This document shows, piece by piece, positions 1 to 9,485 of a stretch of DNA of 64,000 nt (its first letter is position 1; every line of letters starts with the position of its first letter). Source of the DNA: Paracidovorax avenae (GTDB taxonomy: Bacteria; Pseudomonadota; Gammaproteobacteria; Burkholderiales; Burkholderiaceae_C); NCBI RefSeq assembly GCF_040892545.1, contig NZ_CP156079.1:3011501-3075500 (forward strand), written 5' to 3'. Position numbers and translations under genes: made by a program. The notes under the pieces were generated by a model. That model did not search any database. It saw only the letters and a program-made list of their open reading frames with translations, and was not told the origin of the DNA.

Positions 1-2232
1 GGCATGGGCATCCCCGGCGCCGAGCGCGCGGCGGATGGCGGGCTCGTCGAACCGCATGCCGGCAATGGCATACGTGGCCACGGTGCACATGTCGCCCAGG
101 CTCCCCGCGAGGTCCGCAATGGACTCCACGGCGCAGCGGCTGGCCTGGTAGGAATTGCCGGTGGGCAGGTGAGACAGCGAGGACAGCAGGCCGGCGAACT
201 GCCCGGCATGGCGGTCATGGTGCAGCCGCAGCCATTCCAGGAGGTAGGGGTTGCGCTTCTGCGGCATGTTCGACGAACCGCCGTACATGGCCTCCGGCAG
301 CTGGACGAAGCCCGTTTCCCGCATCGTCCAGAGTTGCAGGTCGGTGGCGAGCCGGTTCAGGTGGCCGCTCAGTTCGATGAACAGGTAGGCGCAGCGCAAT
401 GCCGGCGTCTTGTCGCTGATCGCGGCCAGGGAATTGGAGGGCCCGCGCACGCAACCCAGCAGGCGGGCGGTTTCATGGGGGGCCGTGCGGAAGGTGGTGC
501 CGGCACCCGCGCACGCGCCGAGCGGCGAGGTGTCCAGGCCGCCCTGCAGCGACGCCAGCGCCTCCATCGTGCCGAGCAGGACCGTGGCCTGGGCCGCCAG
601 GTAGTGGCCCGCCGTGCCGGGCATCGCCACCTGGTACTGGCTATGGATGGGCCATGTCGTTTCCACCGTGGCTTCGGCGCGCTGCAGCAGGGCTTCGCCG
701 AGTTGCAGCGCGCGGTCCATGGTGCCCGAGATGGCCTGCCGGAGCGCCAGCAGCAGGTGCGTCGCATTGATGTCGTTGCGCGAGCGCGCGGCCTGGACCA
801 TGCCGCCCGTGGCTTCTCCGCACCGGTCGATGACGTAGTGCTCGTAGTCGAAGTAATCGCCGCGGCCGGAGGCATGGGCACGCAGCAGTTCCGGCTCCGC
901 CTCGGCCGCCAGCACCGCCTTCCGGAGCGCGCCGAACTGCCCGGCGGACAGGATGCCCTGGCTGCGCAGCATCAGCAGGTGCGCCTTCTCGATCGGGAAC
1001 AGGCTGCCCGCCAGGCTGCCGGGGCGGAATGCGCTGCGTTCGCCCAGCGCGATGCCGCGGACCGTGGCCGCATCCGGCAGGGGAGCCTCCGGTGGTGCGT
1101 AGAGGACCCGCGACCGGGCCCGCAGCGACAGCGCCGCGCGCAACGCCGACGACGCCGTGCGGCCGCCGGCGATCACGTAGCCGGCGCGGTCGGAGAAGTC
1201 GAAGCGGCCCTGGTTGGTGCCGCCCTCCCCGAATGCACCGGCATCGGTGGCATCCTCCGGAAAATCGATGCCCAGGTAGCGGCGCCCGGCATCGGGGACG
1301 ATGAAGGCGACGGCGGCATGGAGGGCGGGCTCCGGCACGGCGAACTGGCAGCGCCCGGCCAAATGGCTGCGCACGTACAGGTCGGCGACGGACCAGCCGA
1401 AAGCGAGCTCCAGCAGGCGCGGGATCATGCCGCCCGCGAGCCGGGCATTGATCTCGATCACCGTGGCGACATCGCCCTGGAGCTTGACCTCGGTGTGCGC
1501 AGGCCCGAAGGCGTAGCCGACCGCGTCGAGCGCCCGGGTGACGGTCTCCACGATCCTGCGGGCCGCGTCCGGGCCGATGTCCGCCGGGAGCACGTGCGCG
1601 AGCTCCAGGAAGTGCGGGGGCCGCGTGAGGTACTTGCGCGTGACCGCCAGCACGTGGTGCCCGGCGGCGTCGCTGAAGGTCTCCACCGAGAACTCGGTGC
1701 CTTCCACGAAGCGCTGCGCGATCCAGGGCCCGTCCTGCGCACCGGGCATGCCGCGGGCCTCGGTGACGAGCCGCACGCCGATGCTCCCGGTGCCCTGCCG
1801 CGGCTTGACGATCGCGGGGAGCCCGATGCTGTCCATGTCCCCGGCAGAGCGCACCTCCCGCGTCGCCGGATACGGCACGCCACGGAACTGCAGCACCTCC
1901 CCCAGCCGCAGCTTGTCGCGGCACAGCGCGATCGCGGCGGAAGGATTGCAGGGCAGGCCCAGCCGCTCCGACAGGCGCGCGGCCATCTCGATGAAGCCGT
2001 CGCTCGTGGAGGCGACGTACCGGATGGGACCGATGCCGGACACGGCCTGCACCAGTGCATCGAGCGATTGCGTATCGCAGGCGATGGTGGACAGCCCCGC
2101 GGGCAGCCGGCCGGCGAAACCATAGCGGGCCGGGTCCCGGACCAGCCAATAGACCGCGCCGTACCGGCACGAGGTCTCCAGCAGCCGGTGGCCGAAGCCG
2201 GTGGTGTTGGACTCGATATAGACGATCGCCAT
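1..2232 (-). CDS. ATP-grasp / argininosuccinate-lyase fusion protein (C-terminus beyond window)
   Basis: Two enzymes in one chain, open for 744 codons from the ATG at 2232 to the window edge without a stop. Residues about 1-385 form an ATP-grasp ligase: Lys143 lies in a VKPRQGTGSIGV-like nucleotide loop, and Glu260 and Asn262 of EINARLAGG match the metal-binding pair. Residues about 400 onward are an aspartase/argininosuccinate-lyase superfamily domain with RSRND at 483-487 and the signature GSSNMPQKRN, with the serines at 653-654. The usual THLQ motif reads SQYQ, so the customary catalytic His appears to be Gln. It starts 3 nt after the PLP-enzyme stop, so it is third in an operon. Inferred role: cleaving fumarate from an aspartate adduct, and ligating an amino acid with ATP. 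The substrate is unknown. Confidence 0.85.
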   Translation of the reverse strand, partial: MAIVYIESNTTGFGHRLLETSCRYGAVYWLVRDPARYGFAGRLPAGLSTIACDTQSLDALVQAVSGIGPIRYVASTSDGFIEMAARLSERLGLPCNPSAAIALCRDKLRLGEVLQFRGVPYPATREVRSAGDMDSIGLPAIVKPRQGTGSIGVRLVTEARGMPGAQDGPWIAQRFVEGTEFSVETFSDAAGHHVLAVTRKYLTRPPHFLELAHVLPADIGPDAARRIVETVTRALDAVGYAFGPAHTEVKLQGDVATVIEINARLAGGMIPRLLELAFGWSVADLYVRSHLAGRCQFAVPEPALHAAVAFIVPDAGRRYLGIDFPEDATDAGAFGEGGTNQGRFDFSDRAGYVIAGGRTASSALRAALSLRARSRVLYAPPEAPLPDAATVRGIALGERSAFRPGSLAGSLFPIEKAHLLMLRSQGILSAGQFGALRKAVLAAEAEPELLRAHASGRGDYFDYEHYVIDRCGEATGGMVQAARSRNDINATHLLLALRQAISGTMDRALQLGEALLQRAEATVETTWPIHSQYQVAMPGTAGHYLAAQATVLLGTMEALASLQGGLDTSPLGACAGAGTTFRTAPHETARLLGCVRGPSNSLAAISDKTPALRCAYLFIELSGHLNRLATDLQLWTMRETGFVQLPEAMYGGSSNMPQKRNPYLLEWLRLHHDRHAGQFAGLLSSLSHLPTGNSYQASRCAVESIADLAGSLGDMCTVATYAIAGMRFDEPAIRRALGAGDAHA

Positions 2233-2235
2233 GGC

Positions 2236-3240
2236 TCAGCCGAACGCGTGGATCTCGGAACGGTTCCATGCCATGCAGGCCCAGTCGCTGCCCGCCCTCT
2301 CCGACCGCGGATGCCGGACCTGGACCGGCTGGACCCCGAAGTGGTCCGCGCACGGAGGGTCGCTGGCATAGGTGGAGTCCACGTAGCGCGACCCGTCGTC
2401 CGGGCTCACGAAGACGATGGGCGTGGACGGGTACTGCGCCTGCAGGCTTCCCGCCACGGCATAGGCCGCTCCCGTGGTGGGTCCGCGGAAATGGCCTGTG
2501 GTCTTGTAGAGGTGGCGGGTGTAGTGGTCGGCCAGGGGGGCGCTGATCCAGTGGACATGGTCGAACATCGAATGCTTCAGGTTGCCCGGCATCACGGTGT
2601 TGCCCAGCCCGCGCAGCGGGCGCGGGCCGTCGGGCTGGCCGAACAGGATGCTGTTGAACGTGTCCACCCCGACCAGCGTGCAGTCGGCGCCGGCCGCGCG
2701 CAGCGCCCCGGCGAGGCCGCAGCTCGAACCTCCGGAGCCCACGGGCGCCACGAGGACGACCGCGTCGCCGACCAGGTCGCGCAGCTGGCGCCCGATGCCC
2801 TCGTAAGCCAGCGAGTTGTCCTCGTTGTCGTACTGCCGGCACCAGAACGATCCGGGTTCGGACTCCAGGATCTCGTGGAGCCTGTCCAGCCGGGCCTTCT
2901 GGTAGCCCTGGCAGCCCTTCTTGTCGGTGACGATCTCCACGCGCCCACCCAGCATCTCGAGCTGGCGCCGGTAGCTGTCGTCGATCGCCGGGTCGCTGAT
3001 CGCGATGAAGCGCGAGTTCATGCGATTGCAGACCATCGCCATGCCGAATGCGAAATTTCCGCTGGAAGTCTCGATGACGCTGCCGCCGGGCTTCAGGTCG
3101 CCGCGGGCGATCGCCTTGTGGATGATGAAGTGCGCGGGCACGATCTTCATCGCCTTGAACGCCAGCATGTGCATTCCCTCGTCCAGGGGAAAGACGACGG
3201 CGTCGCGCATGGCATCGAGGGGGGATTCGTAACGGAGCAT
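2236..3240 (-). CDS. PLP-dependent beta-replacement enzyme (cysteine synthase / SbnA-like)
   Basis: Fold-type II PLP enzyme of 334 residues related to cysteine synthase, cystathionine beta-synthase and SbnA. The cofactor-phosphate loop TSSGN is at residues 58-62. Lys32 (AMKIVPAH) aligns with the Schiff-base lysine of the family, though its surroundings differ from the usual GSVKDR. A glycine-rich [10 protein letters not shown] loop follows later. The start at 3240 (MLRYES) lies 7 nt after the stop of the upstream kinase, and the stop precedes the ligase/lyase fusion by 3 nt, so the three are probably co-translated. Family members replace an activated beta-leaving group (O-acetyl or O-phospho) with a nucleophile. 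With a kinase upstream and a lyase downstream, the likely substrate is O-phosphothreonine or O-phosphoserine and the likely nucleophile an amine such as aspartate (inference). Confidence 0.85.
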   Translation of the reverse strand: MLRYESPLDAMRDAVVFPLDEGMHMLAFKAMKIVPAHFIIHKAIARGDLKPGGSVIETSSGNFAFGMAMVCNRMNSRFIAISDPAIDDSYRRQLEMLGGRVEIVTDKKGCQGYQKARLDRLHEILESEPGSFWCRQYDNEDNSLAYEGIGRQLRDLVGDAVVLVAPVGSGGSSCGLAGALRAAGADCTLVGVDTFNSILFGQPDGPRPLRGLGNTVMPGNLKHSMFDHVHWISAPLADHYTRHLYKTTGHFRGPTTGAAYAVAGSLQAQYPSTPIVFVSPDDGSRYVDSTYASDPPCADHFGVQPVQVRHPRSERAGSDWACMAWNRSEIHAFG

Positions 3241-3247
3241 CTGCGAT

Positions 3248-4147
3248 CTAGGCGGTGGTGTAGAGGTGGGTGGAGATGTCGAGGGCCTGCAGCCGCTTCT
3301 GGGCATGGAAGGCCTTGGCGGCGCACTCGGGATCGCGCGCGCCGTAGAGCAGCCCGATGTAGGTGCCCGAATGCGCGGCCACCATGCCCAGGGCGCCGGT
3401 CTCTTCCTTCAGGGCGCGGAGGTGGCCGATGTGCGGATGGGGGTTGAAGGCCTGCGAGATTTCGCAGCTGCGCGTCGCGACCTCACCGATCCTGCGCAGG
3501 TCCACGGCACGGGCGGCGGACTTCATGTCGTCGAGCAGCGCGTGGTACTCGGAGCACAGGGCACTGGAGACCGCGCACCGCGTCCGGTTGAACTCGATCG
3601 TGTCGCATTCGCCGCCGCGGTCGGTCCCGACGATCATGAGCTCGGGCGTCTCGCCCAGCTGCTCGTCGAGCTTCACTTCCCGGTGGTAGAAGGAGACGAT
3701 GCCGTCGTACATGACCCCGTCGGTGGGTTCGATGCCGCGGAGGATGGACTCGATGGTCTCGGCCTCCGGTTCCCGCCCGTGCGCGCGGGCCGTCGCCCGG
3801 ATGACGGCCACCATGTCGGCGGAGGAGCTCGCGAGCCCCTTGCCCGCCGGGAAGACCGACTGGAAGTGCAGCCGCCCGCCCGGCGGCAGGCCATGCAGGC
3901 GCAGGTAGTCCTGCGCGGCGCGGCAGGCCTTCGTGCGGCAGGCGATATTGCAGACCACCGCGGGCCCGTCCGTCACCTGGAATTCGACGATGGACATGAG
4001 ATTGACCGGCAGGGTCACCAGGAAGTGCCTGCCCCCCGGCAGCACCCCCTGCATGAGCTCGCCGAAGGTGCCCCGGCACTGGCCGGTGGCCCGCAGCGGC
4101 GGCCAAGTGGCGGACTGAAGCGCTTCTCCTCGTTCTTGCGGAACCAT
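3248..4147 (-). CDS. GHMP-family amino-acid kinase, PduX-like
   Basis: Small-molecule kinase of 299 residues. The N-terminus ([12 protein letters not shown], about residues 23-34) resembles PduX, the L-threonine kinase of cobalamin synthesis. The GHMP phosphate-binding motif 2 is [13 protein letters not shown] at residues 99-111. PduX makes O-phospho-L-threonine. Here no cobalamin gene is nearby; instead the product probably feeds the PLP enzyme 7 nt downstream as an activated beta-phospho amino acid. Threonine versus serine cannot be decided from sequence. The ATG at 4147 has a good Shine-Dalgarno (AAGGAG, about 5 nt upstream), which lies inside a predicted leader hairpin. It is the first gene of the operon. 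Confidence 0.85.
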   Translation of the reverse strand: MVPQERGEALQSATWPPLRATGQCRGTFGELMQGVLPGGRHFLVTLPVNLMSIVEFQVTDGPAVVCNIACRTKACRAAQDYLRLHGLPPGGRLHFQSVFPAGKGLASSSADMVAVIRATARAHGREPEAETIESILRGIEPTDGVMYDGIVSFYHREVKLDEQLGETPELMIVGTDRGGECDTIEFNRTRCAVSSALCSEYHALLDDMKSAARAVDLRRIGEVATRSCEISQAFNPHPHIGHLRALKEETGALGMVAAHSGTYIGLLYGARDPECAAKAFHAQKRLQALDISTHLYTTA

Positions 4148-4149
4148 GT

Positions 4150-4219
4150 TTCTCCTTGTTGTGCGGGCTCCCAGTCCCTTTGGCCAACAAGGCTAAACGC
4201 CGGGAGACGGCGTTTTTTT
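4150..4219 (-). promoter_or_regulatory. structured 5' leader of the kinase operon
   Basis: Reading the minus strand, a hairpin with 7-bp arms AAACGCC/GGCGTTT (4195-4201 and 4209-4215, 7-nt loop) is followed by a second inverted repeat with perfect 8-bp arms CCTTGTTG/CAACAAGG (4185-4192 and 4154-4161). The second stem covers part of the Shine-Dalgarno of the kinase gene, so it could limit translation. The first hairpin has a run of seven T on the plus strand and only three on the minus strand, so it would terminate plus-strand antisense transcripts better than operon mRNA. Regulation by this leader is inference. Confidence 0.45.
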
Positions 4220-4350
4220 CCAAAGATTGCTCAGTCCTGTCGAGAAATTGCTGTGCCGCGGCGCTCTTGCAGCCGGCTTCCGGCCGGCGTACATTGGGAC
4301 GGTTGGCCAATCGTCTCCACCCGCCTTCGCGGGCCGATGGGCGCGAGGAA

Positions 4351-4412
4351 GCAACGCAGCGGAAACACCGCGATGCGTTGCGTGTTTCCCTTTCGTGCAT
4401 CCCTTGGAAAGG
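4351..4412 (+). promoter_or_regulatory. hppA leader with overlapping alternative stems
   Basis: Three possible stems share bases. Stem A pairs GCAACGC (4351-4357) with GCGTTGC (4375-4381). Stem B pairs GGAAACAC (4361-4368) with GTGTTTCC (4382-4389). Stem C pairs CCTTTC (4389-4394) with GAAAGG (4407-4412), which is the Shine-Dalgarno region of hppA. A and B cross with no connecting loop, so they should be mutually exclusive. B and C share base 4389. Such a chain could switch ribosome access, but no known riboswitch consensus was recognised. Confidence 0.35.
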
Positions 4413-4423
4413 AGACGACGATC

Positions 4424-6511
<2,088 letters not shown>

Positions 6512-6656
6512 GCCGACGGCCCGGCGCCGCGCGGCCATAGCGGCCGGCCCTGGGAGCCCGGAGACCATGGGGATGGGCCGCCCGCAGGTGACAAGCCAGG
6601 GGCCTGGCCCGGGGTAAGGTGGCCCTCTCCCCGGTCCTCCCAGGAAAGGCTGTCCG

Positions 6657-8042
6657 ATGCCGCTGCACGCATCCCCTCGATCCCTCCCCGCTTTCCGCCA
6701 GCCGCCCGCCGGCTGGAAACCCGTCCTGGCGGCCGTGCTGGCGCTCGGCGCGCTCGCCGCCGGCCCGGCCTCCGCCCAGGCCAACGCACCGCAGCCCGGC
6801 GCCAGCCCGGCCATGCAGGACACGCTGCAGGCCGTGCGATCGGCCCCGGCGGTGCGGCAGGTGCTGGACGACCTGCGCACCGACCACGACCGCTCCATCG
6901 CCGAACTGCGCCAGCTGGTGCAGATCCCGGCGCCACCCTTCAAGGAACAGCGCCGCGCCGAGTATGTGGTGAAGCGCTTCCGGGAACTGGGCCTGGCGGA
7001 CGCCGCCATCGACCGGGAGGGCAATGCCGTGGGCATCCGCAAGGGCACCGGCAACGGCCCCAGGCTCGTGGTTTCGGCCCATCTCGACACCGTGTTCCCC
7101 GAAGGCACCGACCTCACCGTGCGCGAGGAGGGCGGCCGGCTGTACGCCCCCGGCATATCGGACGACACGCGCGGCGTCACCGTGCTGCTCTCCTGGCTCA
7201 AGGCGCTCGGCGAACGCCGTCTGCAGACGGTGGGCGACATCGTCTTCGTGGCGAACGTGGGCGAGGAGGAGCTGGGCAACCTGCGCGGCATGAAGGCCCT
7301 GTTCCGCGAGCATGCCGACATCGACGGCATGGTCGGCCTGGAACCCGGCGACGGCGACGGCATCCTCAACCAGGGCACGGGCAGCCACCGCTACGAAGTG
7401 GCTTTCAAGGGGCCGGGCGGCCACAGCTTCGCGGCGTTCGGGCAGGTGCCCAGCGCCATCCATGCGATGGGCCGCGCGATCGCGCACATCGGCGATGTCC
7501 AGGTGCCGGCCGATCCCAAGACCACCTTCACCGTGGGCAAGGTGGGCGGCGGCACCTCCGTGAACACCATCGCGGGCGACGCCACGATGGCCGTGGACAT
7601 CCGCTCCAACGCCCTGCCCTCGCTGCTGCAGGCGGAGAAAGACATCATGGCCGCCATCCAGCGCGGCGTTCAGGAAGAAAACCGCCGCTGGAACACCGCC
7701 GCGCAGATCACGGCCGAGCCGAAGATGATCGGCGACCGCCCGGCCGGTGCCACCGCCGCCGACCAGCCCATCGTGCAGGCCGCCGTGGCCTCGGTCATCG
7801 CCTCGGGCGGCAAGCCCACGCTGCGCGCGGCCAGCACCGACGCCAACGTGCCCATGGGGCTGGGCATCCCCGCCATCATCCTGGGCAGCGGCGGCAGGAC
7901 CGGCGGCTTCCACGCGCTGGGCGAGTGGTTCGACCCGGCCGACGCCTGGAAGGGCGCGCAGACAGGGCTCGCCACGGTGCTCACGCTGGTGGGCGTGCAG
8001 GGCGTGAGCGAGCCGGTCCTCGCCCGCCGCCCGCGCCGCTGA
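6657..8042 (+). CDS. secreted M20-family metallopeptidase
   Basis: Zinc-dependent exopeptidase or amidohydrolase of the M20/M25/M40 clan, 461 residues. A signal peptide is visible at about residues 25-41 (VLAAVLALGALAAGPASAQA), so it acts in the periplasm or outside. Metal-site motifs are present: SAHLDTVFPEG, GISDDTRG, and NVGEEELGN with the catalytic Glu pair, followed by the dimerisation lid with GPGGHSFAAFG. A C-terminal GGFHALGEWFD supplies the last His ligand. The start at 6657 gives a longer N-region before the hydrophobic core. It stands alone after hppA and before the convergent Mpo1-like gene. Substrate specificity cannot be read from the sequence. Confidence 0.9.
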   Translation: MPLHASPRSLPAFRQPPAGWKPVLAAVLALGALAAGPASAQANAPQPGASPAMQDTLQAVRSAPAVRQVLDDLRTDHDRSIAELRQLVQIPAPPFKEQRRAEYVVKRFRELGLADAAIDREGNAVGIRKGTGNGPRLVVSAHLDTVFPEGTDLTVREEGGRLYAPGISDDTRGVTVLLSWLKALGERRLQTVGDIVFVANVGEEELGNLRGMKALFREHADIDGMVGLEPGDGDGILNQGTGSHRYEVAFKGPGGHSFAAFGQVPSAIHAMGRAIAHIGDVQVPADPKTTFTVGKVGGGTSVNTIAGDATMAVDIRSNALPSLLQAEKDIMAAIQRGVQEENRRWNTAAQITAEPKMIGDRPAGATAADQPIVQAAVASVIASGGKPTLRAASTDANVPMGLGIPAIILGSGGRTGGFHALGEWFDPADAWKGAQTGLATVLTLVGVQGVSEPVLARRPRR

Positions 8043-8069
8043 GGGACAGCACCCGGGACAGGACCCGGG

Positions 8070-8606
8070 TCAGGCCCGTGCCGGCCGGCCCGGCCGCTCG
8101 TTGAGGCGCACCGGGCCCGAACGCGCCTCGACCGCCGCCTGCACCTCGCGACGCAGCCCGAGCACGAAGCCGATCTCGGCCGCCACGAAAAGCGGCCCGA
8201 CGATCAGGCCCACGAGGTCGTCCACGAAGGCGGGCTTGCGGCCCTCGTAATAATGGCCCACGAACTGGATCACCCAGCCGACCACGAACAGGCCAAGGCC
8301 CGCGCCCAGCCACAGCGCGGTACCCTGCGCCGCCAGCCACTGGCCCACGGCCAGCATGGCGGCCAGCACCGCGGCCATCGCGAGCCCGTAGCGCGCATCG
8401 AGCCGGAAATAGAACAGGCTGGCGGCCAGCGCCGCGACCAGGGCGGGCGATACCGGCAGCAGGCCGGCCGCCGGCCACGCCGGACGCGACAGCAGCACCG
8501 TGACGGCCAGCATGATCATGGGCACGCCGGCGAAATGGGTCTGGATATTGCGCGGATCGCGGTGGTAATCCGCGTACTGCGACAGATGGTCGATCAGGGT
8601 TTTCAT
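8070..8606 (-). CDS. Mpo1-like (DUF962) membrane protein
   Basis: 178-residue integral membrane protein of the DUF962 family. The N-terminus MKTLIDHLSQYADYHRDPRNIQTHFAGVP is followed by four hydrophobic spans, and the motif VGHYYEGRKPAF lies late in the chain. The yeast relative Mpo1 is an Fe(II)-dependent dioxygenase in fatty-acid alpha-oxidation; the conserved histidines (YHRDPRN..H, GHYYEGRKPA) are kept here. Bacterial function is not established. It is divergent from the Crp/Fnr regulator gene (126 bp between starts) and convergent with the peptidase gene. Confidence 0.8.
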   Translation of the reverse strand: MKTLIDHLSQYADYHRDPRNIQTHFAGVPMIMLAVTVLLSRPAWPAAGLLPVSPALVAALAASLFYFRLDARYGLAMAAVLAAMLAVGQWLAAQGTALWLGAGLGLFVVGWVIQFVGHYYEGRKPAFVDDLVGLIVGPLFVAAEIGFVLGLRREVQAAVEARSGPVRLNERPGRPARA

Positions 8607-8681
8607 GGAGCGTCTCCTGCGTGGCGGCCCTCTCGGTCGGGGTGCCTGGGGCGAATAATCCGCAGTGGCCGCCGCACCGTC

Positions 8682-8697
8682 TGTCGGCCAGCCGACA
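8682..8697. promoter_or_regulatory. 16-bp inverted repeat upstream of the Crp/Fnr gene
   Basis: Perfect 7-bp arms TGTCGGC and GCCGACA separated by CA, ending 35 bp before the regulator start. A -10-like AATAAT lies at 8654-8659. Position and symmetry suggest an operator for the adjacent regulator or for the divergent membrane-protein gene. It is not the TGTGA-N6-TCACA type bound by classical CRP. Confidence 0.35.
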
Positions 8698-8732
8698 CAA
8701 ACCCGCCGGAGCGGCCGCCCCCGATCCCCCGC

Positions 8733-9452
8733 ATGCCCGACGCCCTGACCTCCCCCGCGGACCATCTCGCCACGCTCGCTTCGGGCCGGTGGTTCGCCGC
8801 CCTGCCCCCGGAACTGGCCGGCGCGCTCGCCGGCATGGCACACATGCGCGCGCTGCAGCCCGGGCAGGCGCTCTTCCTGCGGGGCGATCCACCGTGCGGG
8901 CTGTATGCGGTCGTGCGCGGCGCCATCGACATCTCCGGCGTGGGCGGCCCCGACCCGCAGCCGCGCGCCGCCCTGCTCACGCGGCTGGAGCCACCCGCCT
9001 GGTTCGGGGAGATCGCGGTCTTCGACCGCGCTGCGCGCACGCACGACGCGCATGCGGCCGAGCCCGGAACGCTGTTGCTGCACGTGCCGCAGGCGCCCCT
9101 GCTGGCCTGGCTGGCGCAGCATCCGGCCCATTGGCACGCCCTGGGCATGCTGCTGGCCGACAAGCTGCGCACGGCCTTCGTCGCGCTGGAAGAGCTCGCG
9201 CTGCTGCCCGCGCCCCGGCGCCTCGCGCGGCGGCTGGTGCTCATGGCCGAGGGCTACGGGCAGTGGGCCGGCGAAGGGCGCTCGCGCCGGCTGCTCTCGC
9301 TCTCGCAGGAGCAACTGGCGCTGATGCTCGCACTCTCGCGCCAGACCACCAACCAGATCCTGCGCGACCTGCAGGCCCGTGGCCTGCTGCGCATGCACCG
9401 CGGCGGCATCGAGATCCTGGACCTGGCCGGCCTGCGCGCGGCCTGCGGCTGA
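8733..9452 (+). CDS. Crp/Fnr-family transcriptional regulator
   Basis: 239-residue regulator. An N-terminal cyclic-nucleotide-binding-like beta barrel (about residues 20-140; LQPGQALFLRGDPPCGLYAVVRGAIDISG) is followed by a long dimerisation helix and a C-terminal winged helix-turn-helix (about 188-225; LSLSQEQLALMLALSRQTTN). No N-terminal cysteine cluster is seen, so it is not an Fe-S Fnr. The PEAAARS-type cAMP signature is not obvious, so the effector is unknown. The ATG at 8733 is chosen because the barrel begins just downstream; no clear Shine-Dalgarno precedes it. It is followed within about 33 bp by the aldehyde dehydrogenase gene. Confidence 0.85.
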   Translation: MPDALTSPADHLATLASGRWFAALPPELAGALAGMAHMRALQPGQALFLRGDPPCGLYAVVRGAIDISGVGGPDPQPRAALLTRLEPPAWFGEIAVFDRAARTHDAHAAEPGTLLLHVPQAPLLAWLAQHPAHWHALGMLLADKLRTAFVALEELALLPAPRRLARRLVLMAEGYGQWAGEGRSRRLLSLSQEQLALMLALSRQTTNQILRDLQARGLLRMHRGGIEILDLAGLRAACG

Positions 9453-9485
9453 CTGCCGGGGCGTGCGTGTCGCACAATGCCCCGC

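Noticed and set aside
4..3447. A 1,147-codon open frame on the plus strand
   Set aside because: Antisense to the cassette of lyase, PLP enzyme and kinase, all of which have intact catalytic motifs.
4321..4423. Fluoride (crcB-type) riboswitch ahead of the pyrophosphatase gene
   Set aside because: Fluoride riboswitches can precede pyrophosphatase genes, but I could not fit the conserved pseudoknot and its loop bases to this leader.
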